Below, one piece after another: positions 17,832-25,860 of a stretch of 64,000 nucleotides of DNA. Position 1 is the first letter of the stretch. Each line of letters opens with the position of its first letter. This DNA comes from an uncultured Lachnospiraceae bacterium. Its GTDB lineage: Bacteria > Bacillota > Clostridia > Lachnospirales > Lachnospiraceae. Location: NCBI GenBank assembly GCA_910576975.1, contig CAJTJY010000001.1:62001-126000 (forward strand). Reading direction: 5' to 3'. The position numbers were made by a program, and so were the translations under genes. The notes below the pieces were generated by a model that had not been told where the DNA came from, did no database searches, and saw nothing but the letters and a program-made list of their open reading frames with translations.

Positions 17832-17860
17832 ACTGTAGCACAGCGTTCTTGGAAAGTCAA
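17832..17860 (-). promoter_or_regulatory. Sigma-70-type promoter for the recombinase-fold gene
   Basis: On the minus strand TTGACT (17860-17855) is followed by 17 bases and TACAGT (17837-17832). The -35 region and the bases after it, TTGACTTTCCA, are the same as in the divergent promoter at 18108-18136, which suggests the two promoters are related by duplication or share a regulator. Confidence 0.6.
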
Positions 17861-17871
17861 CGTCAGTGCAT

Positions 17872-18014
17872 TTTGAGTTTCCACATTTTGCAATTCATAG
17901 CGCCAAAAGGTTTCCATCACAAAGTGATGAAAACACTTTTTGTGCAAGGTGTCTATGCTGCCAAAGGCAGCAAGACCTTTTAGCGCTATGAATTGCAAAA
18001 TGCGGAAACTCAAA
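17872..18014. mobile_element. MITE-like palindromic element, copy 1
   Basis: 143 bp with terminal inverted repeats of about 39 bases that begin TTTGAGTTTCC, carry GCAATTCATAGCGC and end AAAAGG; the two arms differ at only a few bases. It is flanked by perfect 8-bp direct repeats CAGTGCAT (17864-17871 and 18015-18022), the mark of transposition. Copy 2 (55614-55799) has the same ends, lies in the opposite orientation and holds about 43 extra internal bases. There is no coding capacity of its own. It sits between the two divergent promoters of the recombinase-fold gene and the RNA polymerase. Confidence 0.85.
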
Positions 18015-18091
18015 CAGTGCATATGCTGCCATATTGTAACAATGTGGCACTATTATATAATTCACATAACACCTGTCATGCCATTTTTAAT

Positions 18092-18104
18092 AATGTATTT
18101 AAAA
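18092..18104 (+). repeat. AATGTATTTAAAA direct repeat 1
   Basis: First of two identical 13-base copies bracketing the polymerase promoter; it lies just upstream of the -35 box. The second copy is at 18148-18160, and a 12-base core also occurs in the divergent promoter at 17811-17823. Operator-like by position. Confidence 0.5.
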
Positions 18105-18107
18105 CTA

Positions 18108-18136
18108 TTGACTTTCCATAAACTCAATGGTATGCT
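18108..18136 (+). promoter_or_regulatory. Sigma-70-type promoter for the RNA polymerase gene
   Basis: TTGACT (18108-18113), a 17-base spacer and TATGCT (18131-18136): a good match to the housekeeping promoter. The host RNA polymerase could therefore make the phage-type polymerase mRNA. Transcription would start near 18143, about 90 bases before the ATG. Confidence 0.65.
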
Positions 18137-18147
18137 GATACCAAAGT

Positions 18148-18160
18148 AATGTATTTAAAA
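18148..18160 (+). repeat. AATGTATTTAAAA direct repeat 2
   Basis: Second perfect 13-base copy, 12 bases after the -10 box, at the expected transcription start region. A protein bound here would block the promoter; the spacing parallels that at the divergent promoter (8 bases after its -10 box). Confidence 0.5.
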
Positions 18161-18233
18161 TCATAATATGAAACCTCCTCCCACAAAAACACGTTCTGCG
18201 AAAGATTACGTTCAAAAAAGGAGATATAAGATT

Positions 18234-18770
18234 ATGAAACATACAACAACATCACTTCAATCATTGGACCATGCAACAGATTCCAGGCAGTTCACCCTGG
18301 TAAAACTGTCAATCCAGCAGCTTATCGACGCAGAATGCCAGCTAGTCCTTACGCCGCAAGAAGAAGCAGCTTGTCTGATTGCGCAGCAAAATTCCCTGCT
18401 TTTTGACCAAGTTCAGCGTCTGCGCGGATTGCCTGCCGATCACATCTGTGAACTGATTCTAGTCACGGCAAAAAAATCCTCCAAAAACATCAAGGCGCTG
18501 ACCCACATTTTGACTCATGGATTTTCTTATAACGGCAGACGCTATCTGCGCTTTGGAAAATCCGCCTCGCAAAGCAAGGATGGCGTCACTGTATTTGCAG
18601 CCGAGGACATTTGGGAGCCTTTGTACCGGATTACTCAGATGGATCTCCCTGTTGAAGAGTGTGTGATTTCCAAATACGAGGCGCAGCGCTGCCTGGTTTT
18701 TAGTTCCTGCACGCTGATTCCTGATTACATGCCAAGGATCGTGATATCGGAGAGTACCAAAAAATCTTAA
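18234..18770 (+). CDS. YonO/RDR-type two-barrel RNA polymerase, N-terminal part
   Basis: 178 aa from ATG 18234, which has AAAGGAG 10 bases upstream. The segment GFSYNGRRYLRFGKSASQSKDGVTVF, and later VISKYEAQRCLVFSSCTL, match in order and spacing the region of eukaryotic RNA-dependent RNA polymerases that reads FxFLAFSSSQLR...W and KYAARMGQCFSS, a family that includes the single-chain DNA-dependent RNA polymerase YonO of phage SPbeta. The frame stops at TAA 18768-18770 while the protein clearly continues in the -1 frame from 18725 onward. It has either a one-base loss or a -1 frameshift at the six-A run 18759-18764. By itself this fragment cannot be an enzyme. Confidence 0.7.
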   Translation: MKHTTTSLQSLDHATDSRQFTLVKLSIQQLIDAECQLVLTPQEEAACLIAQQNSLLFDQVQRLRGLPADHICELILVTAKKSSKNIKALTHILTHGFSYNGRRYLRFGKSASQSKDGVTVFAAEDIWEPLYRITQMDLPVEECVISKYEAQRCLVFSSCTLIPDYMPRIVISESTKKS

Positions 18771-18790
18771 AAGACCAGTATATCCGCTAT

Positions 18791-20869
18791 GTGACGACTC
18801 ATCAAAAAGAAATCAGAGACCCAAAAACCAATGCCCCCAAAACAGTGAATATTCGCAAGGTCGAAGAGGGAACCCATGACATCCTGCTGTCTCCTTTTGA
18901 CGGCTGCGGATGCCATGAACTGGAATTTGCACAAAAAGCCAGCCGCACGCTCGACCTGGATTACACCGCCGTTGGCGTCCAGATCCGCCTGCCCTTTTTG
19001 AAAGGCTTCTCTGCTTATGTGCCTTTTCGGGAAATCCTGCAAGACATGGGCGTCACTCAGATTCAGGACGTCTATGGAGCGTTCCATGACATTTACGATA
19101 TCGACTGTATCTGGAACGTCACCATGTTCAAGGGACATTCCATGTTCTTTGACGCATACGGAAAAGAAGCTTGGGACACCTACCTTCTTGTGCTCAAAAA
19201 GTACAGCTTTAAGCTCGGCATCAGCAAATACAGCCATCATCAAACAAATTTCTCCCGCAAAGCCAGGCTCAATTTCCAGTATCTGCAATGCCTGGATTTG
19301 TGGAATAAAGATTATCAGAAGCATGTAAAAGAGCGGACCAGTTACGATATTTTATCTACGCAGACAGAAGGAAAAATCGTAAAGCTTGCCAGATATACCA
19401 CTGATCTGTTTGAGAATATTATAAACGGAGACGATTTCTATGTCATGATGTTTTTAGGGCTATCCCAAAAGCAAAAGGCATATGGAACATACATAGAAGC
19501 GATCTTGACAAACCGCCGGATGTTAAAAGATCCTGCGATTCGCCAGTTTTTGTACCGCAAATTAAAAAAGCATATCAACGATGCAAAGCTCGGGAAAATC
19601 TATGCCGACGGGTTCTATCATACCATCGTCGGAGACATGATTGGCTATCTGGAATATGCTGCAGGAAAAGAGGCATACGGCTGCCTGGGACCACAAGAGT
19701 TCTACGCGCCTTCCCTCCCTGACGGCGAAGCCCTGTCTTTGCGCTCCCCGCTGGTAGACCCTTCGGAGGTAAACCAAGTGCGCCTGGTTTCCTCTCCCAA
19801 GCTTCAACAATATTTTTCCCATTTCAAGGACCAGGACGTGGCGATGATCAACATGCACGATCTAAGCCTGCCCCAGCAAGGCGGCGCCGACTGTGACGGA
19901 GACGCTGTATTTCTCTGCTGCGATCCGATCCTTAGAGGTACCAGGATCGCAAAACCGATCATCATTGACATTGCAGACAAAGCTTCTGCAAAACGCAAGC
20001 CCTACACCATGGAAAATCTGACCGCTTATGAGATTGCCACCCGGGACTCTCGAATCGGGGAAATTACCAACTGTGCCACCAGTATTGAAAACAGGCTGCC
20101 AAAGAACGCAGAAACTGCGGCCTGTTACCAAGACATGGCTTCCCTTCTGCGGGTCATCCAAGGAAAAGAGATAGACAGCATCAAAACTGGGATCCGCTGG
20201 CACCTGAACAACGGGCTGCGCTGGCATTTGAAACAGATTCCCTGGTTCCTGCTTTTCAATTATCCCAAAAAACTGAAATCTTTTGAAGAAATCCAAAAGA
20301 AAAATAAGGCGGCAGACAACCCGGCAGACCGCCTGCCCTCTCCTGCCTATTTTTCCCCTTCGCCCATGAACGAGCTGTGCGACTATATTTGCACCTGGGA
20401 AAAACGCCGCATTCTTTGGGACAACACTGTAACGGACAACCGTGACATCCTGTTGAACCATGATTTTGCACTTGACGACCGTAAAGTCCTGCGGCAGGCG
20501 CGCCATTTGGTAAACGAATACAACGTTGCATTTAGAGACTTGCTTTCCAAGCTTTCCGAAGAGCGGACAGAATCTGATTACGGAGAGCTCAACCTGCTAA
20601 CAGAGCGTTACCGCAAAAAGATCCTTGCCTTGGAGGGAATCTCTTCCGAGGAAGAAGGGGCGAATTATGCCATCAAGGCATGTTACTGCAATCTTTCCAC
20701 TGGCAAATATCTCGCCTGGGGAGGCTTTGGCAGCTATATTCTCAAAAATCTTAGGGAAAATTCGCCAAACGCCCAGCATTTCTCCATTGAGGAGGTTTCT
20801 AAGCAAGAAGGCGGAAGAGAATATCTTGGTAAATATTACATCCTGAACTGCGAGGAGGAATTGTCATGA
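18791..20869 (+). CDS. YonO/RDR-type two-barrel RNA polymerase, catalytic part
   Basis: 692 aa from the nominal GTG; the frame is open from 18725, where it reads GEYQKILKDQYIRYV, but there is no ribosome site, so translation should come from the upstream part. Motifs: ILLSPFDGCGCHE and VGVQIRLPFLKG (like the QxRxxGxKG region of RDR enzymes), VAMINMHDLSLPQQGGADCDGD (the catalytic DxDGD, Asp367, 369 and 371, in a double-psi beta-barrel), then a Lys-rich KASAKRKPY and a helical C-terminus. Known relatives are the SPbeta YonO, crAss-like phage virion polymerases and eukaryotic RDR/QDE-1. Whether template use is DNA or RNA cannot be told here; the phage setting favours DNA. Overlaps the next gene by ATGA. 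Confidence 0.75.
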   Translation: MTTHQKEIRDPKTNAPKTVNIRKVEEGTHDILLSPFDGCGCHELEFAQKASRTLDLDYTAVGVQIRLPFLKGFSAYVPFREILQDMGVTQIQDVYGAFHDIYDIDCIWNVTMFKGHSMFFDAYGKEAWDTYLLVLKKYSFKLGISKYSHHQTNFSRKARLNFQYLQCLDLWNKDYQKHVKERTSYDILSTQTEGKIVKLARYTTDLFENIINGDDFYVMMFLGLSQKQKAYGTYIEAILTNRRMLKDPAIRQFLYRKLKKHINDAKLGKIYADGFYHTIVGDMIGYLEYAAGKEAYGCLGPQEFYAPSLPDGEALSLRSPLVDPSEVNQVRLVSSPKLQQYFSHFKDQDVAMINMHDLSLPQQGGADCDGDAVFLCCDPILRGTRIAKPIIIDIADKASAKRKPYTMENLTAYEIATRDSRIGEITNCATSIENRLPKNAETAACYQDMASLLRVIQGKEIDSIKTGIRWHLNNGLRWHLKQIPWFLLFNYPKKLKSFEEIQKKNKAADNPADRLPSPAYFSPSPMNELCDYICTWEKRRILWDNTVTDNRDILLNHDFALDDRKVLRQARHLVNEYNVAFRDLLSKLSEERTESDYGELNLLTERYRKKILALEGISSEEEGANYAIKACYCNLSTGKYLAWGGFGSYILKNLRENSPNAQHFSIEEVSKQEGGREYLGKYYILNCEEELS

Positions 20870-21735
20870 ATGTTTTTTTGTATGAACTGCTCGAAGATTA
20901 CCAATTTGCCGAAACTGAAGCAGAGCGGGAGGAAATTTTTTGCTATTTCTGCCGTCTGCTCTGGGATAATCCAAACAAGCGCATAGTTCTTGAGAAACCG
21001 ATTACTTTCCGCATCAAGCCCAGTCTGCTTGCCACAGAAACCGGGCAAATATTTGCAAACTATGCTTCCATTTGCCGCAGCTACTCTCCCTCTGTCACAG
21101 AAAGCCGGGATTTTGCCAGCCTGATCCGCCAAAAGCTCAACAACATATACACCTATTATTTTGACAAAGACGTCTGCTGTAACAAAGAATATCTGGACTT
21201 GCTGCGCCTGCCCAAAAAACTGTATCTGCAGTGGCAATCCTCCTGCCGCACAAAAGATGCTTCCTGGACCCTTTCCCCACAGGAACTTACTTTAAAACTG
21301 GAGGACGCCATGAAACGTGCCAGGATTATAAAGGAAAATTGTGCCAGGAAAACCATGGATTTGGACTGGCAGGAATATGCCAAACTTACAGAAAAGTACT
21401 TCCGCAGGATGTTCGACCACTATAAGCCCCTTGAGGAATATCAAAACCGCAAAGAGCTTGCGGTCTACGACGGAGCATGGGAGGAAGACCACTTCTGCAT
21501 CCGTTACTTCTGCCGGGGGCTGGAAGGCTATATCAAAAGTTACCAGAAAAAATATTATGGGCTTTATAACGTCAACAGCCACGGCGCCATTACCTATGGG
21601 CGGTGCGCCTGTGGCAACCTGTTTCTACAGAACAAGCGCCGCAACCGCCGGCTCTGCGACTGCTGCCGCAAACAATCCCGCAACCTGTCCTACAAACGCT
21701 ATAACTTAAAGCGCGACACGCCGTCGTCCTCCTAA
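20866..21735 (+). CDS. Zinc-ribbon protein coupled to the RNA polymerase
   Basis: 289 aa, family not recognised. The start ATG overlaps the polymerase stop (ATGA) with GAGGAGG upstream, so the two are translationally coupled. Most of the protein is helical and charged (EYQNRKELAVYDGAWEEDHFCIRYFCRGLEGYIKSY). The C-terminus is a Cys-rich, basic finger: CACGNLFLQNKRRNRRLCDCC then KQSRNLSYKRYNLKR, a likely nucleic-acid-binding treble-clef or ribbon. Its position suggests a partner of the polymerase, such as a specificity or initiation factor. This is inference from context only. Confidence 0.55.
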   Translation: MNVFLYELLEDYQFAETEAEREEIFCYFCRLLWDNPNKRIVLEKPITFRIKPSLLATETGQIFANYASICRSYSPSVTESRDFASLIRQKLNNIYTYYFDKDVCCNKEYLDLLRLPKKLYLQWQSSCRTKDASWTLSPQELTLKLEDAMKRARIIKENCARKTMDLDWQEYAKLTEKYFRRMFDHYKPLEEYQNRKELAVYDGAWEEDHFCIRYFCRGLEGYIKSYQKKYYGLYNVNSHGAITYGRCACGNLFLQNKRRNRRLCDCCRKQSRNLSYKRYNLKRDTPSSS

Positions 21736-21787
21736 CCAGGACAGTTTTTACCACACGATTAAAAATGACCGAGAGCCCTTGTAAAAT

Positions 21788-21862
21788 CTGGGTGCAAAAG
21801 CATTTTCAGGCACTATATGTATACGATATAGGATTTCTTCCTGTAAAAGGCTTTGTACCCAG
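21788..21862 (+). promoter_or_regulatory. 75-bp dyad element ahead of the tail operon
   Basis: The only sizeable non-coding gap between the polymerase genes and the tail genes. Two 23-base arms (21788-21810 beginning CTGGGTGCAAAAG; 21840-21862 ending CTTTGTACCCAG) are imperfect inverted repeats, matching at 18 of 23 positions by eye. Between them lies an almost perfect palindrome CTATATGTATACGATATAG at 21813-21831. No clear sigma-70 promoter is seen. It may be an operator, or the promoter recognised by the dedicated polymerase. Confidence 0.45.
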
Positions 21863-21902
21863 CAGGAGAAAAATCCGCAAAACATGAAAGGTGGTGAACA
21901 AC

Positions 21903-22646
21903 TTGGAACTATTTGCAGATGATGAATTACAGATTTACCAAGGCAAAGATATTCTTCTTGCGCCTGGAATCACAATTCATCAACCCACGCTGGATGAGAT
22001 ATGCGAATACGGCGAACACGCCTACTGGAACATGATTTACACCTTGACTTCCACTGGCGCCGATTTAAAATTCCAGCTTTACGACATGGGCGTTGATTAC
22101 ACGGATATCGATGATTTCACACTGTTTTACAGTCTGTTGGCTCCGTCTTTCAACCAATCCAAAACCAGCATCATAACCGGAGATTTAGATTTCACAAGCT
22201 GTAAGTTAATACAGGAACACGGCTCCGAAGAGATTGTAATGCTTGATTTGGAGAGAAACATTCGCATAGACCAGCAAATATATCTGAAATTTGCAGAAAT
22301 TTTGCGGAACATGCACGGACTGAGACGAAACAGCCAGCTTCCTGCCAATGAGGCAACAAAGCAAATTCTCATTGAAGACGCCAGGGAAGAATATGAGCTC
22401 AACAAAGACAAGCCCTGCGTTTCCCAATTGAAAAACCTGGTTTCCGCCATGATCAATTGCCCTGGTTTCAAATATAACCATGCCCAGGTATGGGATATGA
22501 AGATCAACGCCTTTCTGGATTCGGTCAGACGAATTTCCAAAATGAAACATGCGGATCTTCTCCTGCAAAGCGGGTATTCCGGATTTGGAATCAGCCTAAA
22601 AGAAGTCCCAGAAAAACAATTAGACTGGACGGGAGCGCTGGACTAA
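21903..22646 (+). CDS. Phage-type virion/tail-assembly protein, 247 aa
   Basis: First gene of the structural operon. The likely start is TTG 21903, with AAGGTGGTGA 5 bases upstream (GTG codons at 21891 and 21894 are alternatives). It resembles a conserved protein found just before the tail tube gene in Firmicutes phages: IHQPTLDEICEYGEHAYWNMIYTLTS, QLYDMGVDYTDIDDFTLFYSLL, ITGDLDFTSC, LRNMHGLRR, ISKMKHADLLLQSGYSG. Position and size suit a tail assembly chaperone-type role, but I cannot assign the function from motifs. Confidence 0.55.
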   Translation: MELFADDELQIYQGKDILLAPGITIHQPTLDEICEYGEHAYWNMIYTLTSTGADLKFQLYDMGVDYTDIDDFTLFYSLLAPSFNQSKTSIITGDLDFTSCKLIQEHGSEEIVMLDLERNIRIDQQIYLKFAEILRNMHGLRRNSQLPANEATKQILIEDAREEYELNKDKPCVSQLKNLVSAMINCPGFKYNHAQVWDMKINAFLDSVRRISKMKHADLLLQSGYSGFGISLKEVPEKQLDWTGALD

Positions 22647-22694
22647 CATTGACACGCTTCCGCCCTAAAACAAATTTTAAGGAGGAACAAAATA

Positions 22695-23507
22695 ATGTCT
22701 TTTAATGCAAATGAATTAATTCTTGAAAAAATCAGAGCCGTAGAGGAATACGACCTGGCAACCAACGAGCTGGTGGGCAGATACACGCAGATCGAAAGCC
22801 CCAGCCTGAAAACAGCTGCAACCGGAACCACTGTGACCGACGCCATGGGTGCTGAAATCACCACTTTCTACAACGCCCAGACAGGAACCTTCGACTTCAC
22901 AAACAGCCTGTTCTCCCTGGATCTTGCCGCTTCTCAGTTTGGCACCGTCAAGGAGATCGCCGCCGACATGAAACGTCCGGTCAGTGAGACGATCACCGTG
23001 GAAAGCGACCACACGGCAAAACTCAAATACATCCCAGTGGGCACAGAAGGCGCAGAGATCACTTCCGTCAAAGTCATCAATGACGACAATACTTTCGGAA
23101 AGACCTACACCCTATCCACTGCCGCATCAGCAGGGACGCCCACAGACGGCACCTTCGCCCTGGACGCTGACAGCAAGACGCTTACCTTCCCGGCAGACGT
23201 TACTGGACGGGTCTTCGTCAGATACGATGCCGTCACTGGAAACACTGTGAAAGTCACAAAATCTTCAGACGGCATTCCCAAGGTACGCTCCCTGCTCGTA
23301 CATGCGCTGTTCCATGATCCTTGCGATACCAACCTGGTATATGCCGGGGTAATCTCGATCCCAAGAGCGCAGATCGACCCGTCGGCAGTGGAACTTGCCT
23401 TGACCTCAGAAGGAAAACATGCGGCAAGCTACAAGCTTCAAAAATCTTACTGTGACGAAAATGCGAAGCTCTTTGATATCTTCGTATCAGACGACAGCGC
23501 AGCGTAA
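22695..23507 (+). CDS. Putative tail tube / major tail protein
   Basis: 270 aa with no Cys until the C-terminal 60 residues, beta-rich and Thr/Ala/Asp-rich, as usual for tube proteins. It opens SFNANELILEKIRAVEEYDLATNELVGRYTQIESPSLKTAATGTTVTD and has a GRVFVRYDAVTG strand before a C-terminal domain with DPCDTNLVYAGVISIPRAQI. The internal stretch around residues 105-180 looks like an inserted Ig-like domain. AAGGAGGAAC precedes the ATG. The call rests on position (two genes before the tape measure), composition and the hairpin that follows; no decisive motif. Confidence 0.55.
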   Translation: MSFNANELILEKIRAVEEYDLATNELVGRYTQIESPSLKTAATGTTVTDAMGAEITTFYNAQTGTFDFTNSLFSLDLAASQFGTVKEIAADMKRPVSETITVESDHTAKLKYIPVGTEGAEITSVKVINDDNTFGKTYTLSTAASAGTPTDGTFALDADSKTLTFPADVTGRVFVRYDAVTGNTVKVTKSSDGIPKVRSLLVHALFHDPCDTNLVYAGVISIPRAQIDPSAVELALTSEGKHAASYKLQKSYCDENAKLFDIFVSDDSAA

Positions 23508-23521
23508 TGCAAAAACACTCC

Positions 23522-23540
23522 GGGGCGGCAATGCCGCCCC
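23522..23540 (+). terminator. GC-rich hairpin after the tube gene (attenuator or stabiliser)
   Basis: A perfect 8-bp stem GGGGCGGC / GCCGCCCC with a 3-base loop lies 14 bases after the tube stop codon. No T-run follows, so it is not a full intrinsic terminator. Such hairpins behind abundant structural genes often adjust the amount of downstream message. Confidence 0.5.
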
Positions 23541-23558
23541 AAGCCTTAGAGGTGCATG

Positions 23559-23843
23559 ATGAAAAACAAGAAAAACCATGTCTGCCTGATCTGCGGTAAA
23601 CCATACCGCGCCTGTCAAAGCTGTGAAAATGTAAAAAGCTTCCAGCCCTGGCGCACGATCACAGATACCCTTACCTGTTATAAAATCTTTTTGATCTTAA
23701 ACAGCTATTCCAACGGATATACGAACCGCACAGAGGCTAAGGAACAATTAAGTAGCTGCGATCTGTCACAGCTTGATTCTTTCATTCCTCATATTCAAGA
23801 ATCCGTGCGGCAACTGTTGGAAAAACCTGAGGATACCATATAA
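23559..23843 (+). CDS. Small Cys-rich phage protein
   Basis: 94 aa from ATG 23559, GAGG 6 bases upstream (ATG 23556 is the alternative). The N-terminus has CLICGKPYRACQSC, a four-Cys zinc-binding knuckle; the rest is helical (WRTITDTLTCYKIFLILNSYSNGYTNRTEAKEQL). Lies between the tube and the tape measure genes, where siphophages usually keep tail assembly chaperones. Role unknown. Confidence 0.55.
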   Translation: MKNKKNHVCLICGKPYRACQSCENVKSFQPWRTITDTLTCYKIFLILNSYSNGYTNRTEAKEQLSSCDLSQLDSFIPHIQESVRQLLEKPEDTI

Positions 23844-23874
23844 CAATTGCAATACCAATCACAAGGAGGTTACA

Positions 23875-25014
23875 TTGAGCAGCGATAATCAACAAAATAA
23901 TTATGACCCTCTCACCGAGGAAATTGGGGCATTGAGAGACCATTTTCTTCCAGATGGCTTCCTAATTGAGGAGATCGAGACGATCCAGCAAATGAAAGAC
24001 ACTGTCAGCCAATTAGACAATGCGCTTCTACAACTGGCGCAAACTTCCAATCTCTCTGCTGACAGCCTTGAAAAAGTCACACAGGAAGCATTCCGGCTGG
24101 GCGACGCTGTCGGCAGAACTGGAACCGAGGCGCTTTCTTGCATCCATGCAGCAATCGAAGCTGGTTATAGCATGGAAGATGCTTTGAAAGTTGCAGAAGA
24201 AGCTCTGAAAATGGACAACATCTCCCCTGGAATCAGTAATGCCGAGGCAGCCATATCCCATATCAAAGACATCCTGGACGGCTTCGGGCAAAACGCCAGC
24301 TTTGCTCCCGCCATCAGCGACGCCCTGGCGGGCATCTCAGAGGCAGGGGGCACAGAATTCCACCTACTGGCAGAAGGAGCTTCCATGCTTGCAGAATCTG
24401 CGAGTATGGCGGGCATCTCTTTCGAAGAAATGCTAGGTCTGTTTGTCGGCGCATACGATTCCTTAAAGGATTTTGACCAAGTGACAAACGGAGAAAAAGC
24501 TCTTTTCACTACGTTGAAAACTACACATAGCGAAGCGCAAAGCGTATACGAAGTCTTACAGGAATTGCATTCAGCATGGGAGGCTTTGGATCAATCCTCC
24601 AGGGAGTCCTTTTCGATTTCCAGCGTCGGCGAGGAACATCACGCAGTCTTCACAGCGCTGATGAACAACTGGACTGCGGTGGAGCAGGCGGCATCCTTTG
24701 CTTCTGACAGCTTTGGGGCGGCAGATGAAGCGAATTCCGGATACCTGGATTCTATTTCTGGAAAGACTGCCGGATTGCAGAACCAAGTCGAAAAACTTTC
24801 CGCAGCGCTAAGAGAATCTGGCATCCTGGATTTCTTCCTAGAACTGGGAACGACGGGAGTTGGCGCATTAAGCGCCATAACAGACAAAATCGGAGCTCTT
24901 GGAACACTCGGCGCCTTAGGCGGCGGATATCTGGGGGCAAAAGGCTTGGGTCAGCATACATGCTGTGGCACAAATGGCTGCGAGGCTCAAGAAGGCGCCT
25001 ACCGCCATGTTTAA
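23875..25014 (+). pseudogene. Tail tape measure protein, N-terminal piece (interrupted)
   Basis: The true start is TTG 23875 with AAGGAGG 5 bases upstream; the frame before it is noise. The protein is Ala/Ser/Gly-rich and helical, with repeats such as MEDALKVAEEALKMDNIS and ALAGISEAGGTEFHLLAEGASMLAESASM, as in TP901-type tape measures. Homology-like text runs to about 24950 (LGTLGALGGGYLGAKGLG); then the reading turns into unrelated QHTCCGTNGCEAQ and stops at 25014. The same coding sense resumes at about 25915. An insert of roughly 0.95 kb therefore splits the gene, and both pieces are in the same genomic reading phase. Confidence 0.7.
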
Positions 25015-25390
25015 AAGACATGGAGAAAACGGGAACGAGCGCATGTCGTAAGCGTGGCATGGGCAAGAGGGCCTTAGGAAAAATTAACTGCATCCTGCAG
25101 ACCACTGATATGGCCATGCGTGACTGCGTGGCAAATGAGACTGGGACGTCTGACATGCAACTCATCATGTAACATGCCAGACTATCAGCAGAGAGGCGTA
25201 CTGCCGCTACCAGGCAAGTGCCGCTCCCATCGGCTCCCAAGTGGACACGGATGACCATGACGATACATGATCTCATTCGTGAAGGTAGAGTCAGCCCGGC
25301 TGTCATTGAGCGTGGCAGCCCAAAAAAGTCAGCCGCAGCTATGCGGCGTGCCAATAATAGCAGACGGCGCACCCTTTTCCCCTGTTTCTA
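24952..25390 (+). other. RNA-like left half of the insert in the tape measure gene
   Basis: Non-coding by all frames and full of short self-complementary stretches: CAGCAT-AC-ATGCTG at 24952-24965 right at the left edge, CTGCA/TGCAG near 25090, ATGGCCAT near 25110, and GCCGCA-GCTA-TGCGGC at 25332-25347. This is what a structured RNA (self-splicing intron, IStron, or a guide-type RNA of an IS200/IS605 element) looks like by eye, but I could not match the conserved cores of group I or group II introns. Direction and exact borders are uncertain. Confidence 0.4.
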
Positions 25391-25413
25391 GCAAGCGGCG
25401 AAAATTGCGCCAT

Positions 25414-25860
25414 TTACCAAGTATAGCCACAGTTCTTGCACTTAAAAGACTTATTGATCTTCTTACTGAAAATGCCCAGGAATGCAACGGATCCTGCACG
25501 TTCTACAACGTCAATCTTGCGCACCTGCGTGCTGTGGCAAGTCGGACATTTGAGAACAAAACTGGCTTGCGCCATGTTTGCCCTCCTCTGTTCTGCCTGC
25601 ATCTGCAGTTGGGAATACTTCAGTCCATACTCCACAATGTCATTCTCCTTCAGCTCGATCATGGAATTAATAAAAGCAAAATAATCATCATCATCTGGAA
25701 AGATTTTTATTATCGCGCATGATATTGTGTTATATTCCTCTAGTGACAACGGAACTTCCATTAGCTTCCCGTTACAGTTATTACCTGTATGAATATCAGG
25801 AGCCCCATCCTCCCTCAAGCTAATAACTCCACATTTTAAACATTTGCAAATCTGATCCAT
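25414..25860 (-). CDS. Zinc-ribbon protein carried by the insert
   Basis: 148 aa, complete, with AAGGAGG before the ATG and a TATAAT-like box about 15 bases upstream on the minus strand. Two metal sites are visible: CKCLKCGVIS with CNGK at the N-terminus and CPTCHSTQVRKIDVVERAGSVAFLGIFSKKINKSFKCKNCGYTW at the C-terminus. The C-terminal ribbon is common in small Firmicutes proteins carried on mobile DNA. It is antisense to the tape measure gene, so it is cargo of the insert and not part of the tail operon. Function unknown. Confidence 0.7.
   Translation of the reverse strand: MDQICKCLKCGVISLREDGAPDIHTGNNCNGKLMEVPLSLEEYNTISCAIIKIFPDDDDYFAFINSMIELKENDIVEYGLKYSQLQMQAEQRRANMAQASFVLKCPTCHSTQVRKIDVVERAGSVAFLGIFSKKINKSFKCKNCGYTW

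Noticed and set aside
18759..18764. Classical X XXY YYZ slippery heptamer in the polymerase gene
   Set aside because: The in-frame sequence is C AAA AAA T; only a simple A-run slip is possible, so programmed frameshifting is left open and not asserted.
24952..25390. Group I or group II self-splicing intron as a firm call
   Set aside because: I could not find the conserved core elements (P7 and guanosine site, or a GUGYG start with domain V), so it is only listed as RNA-like.
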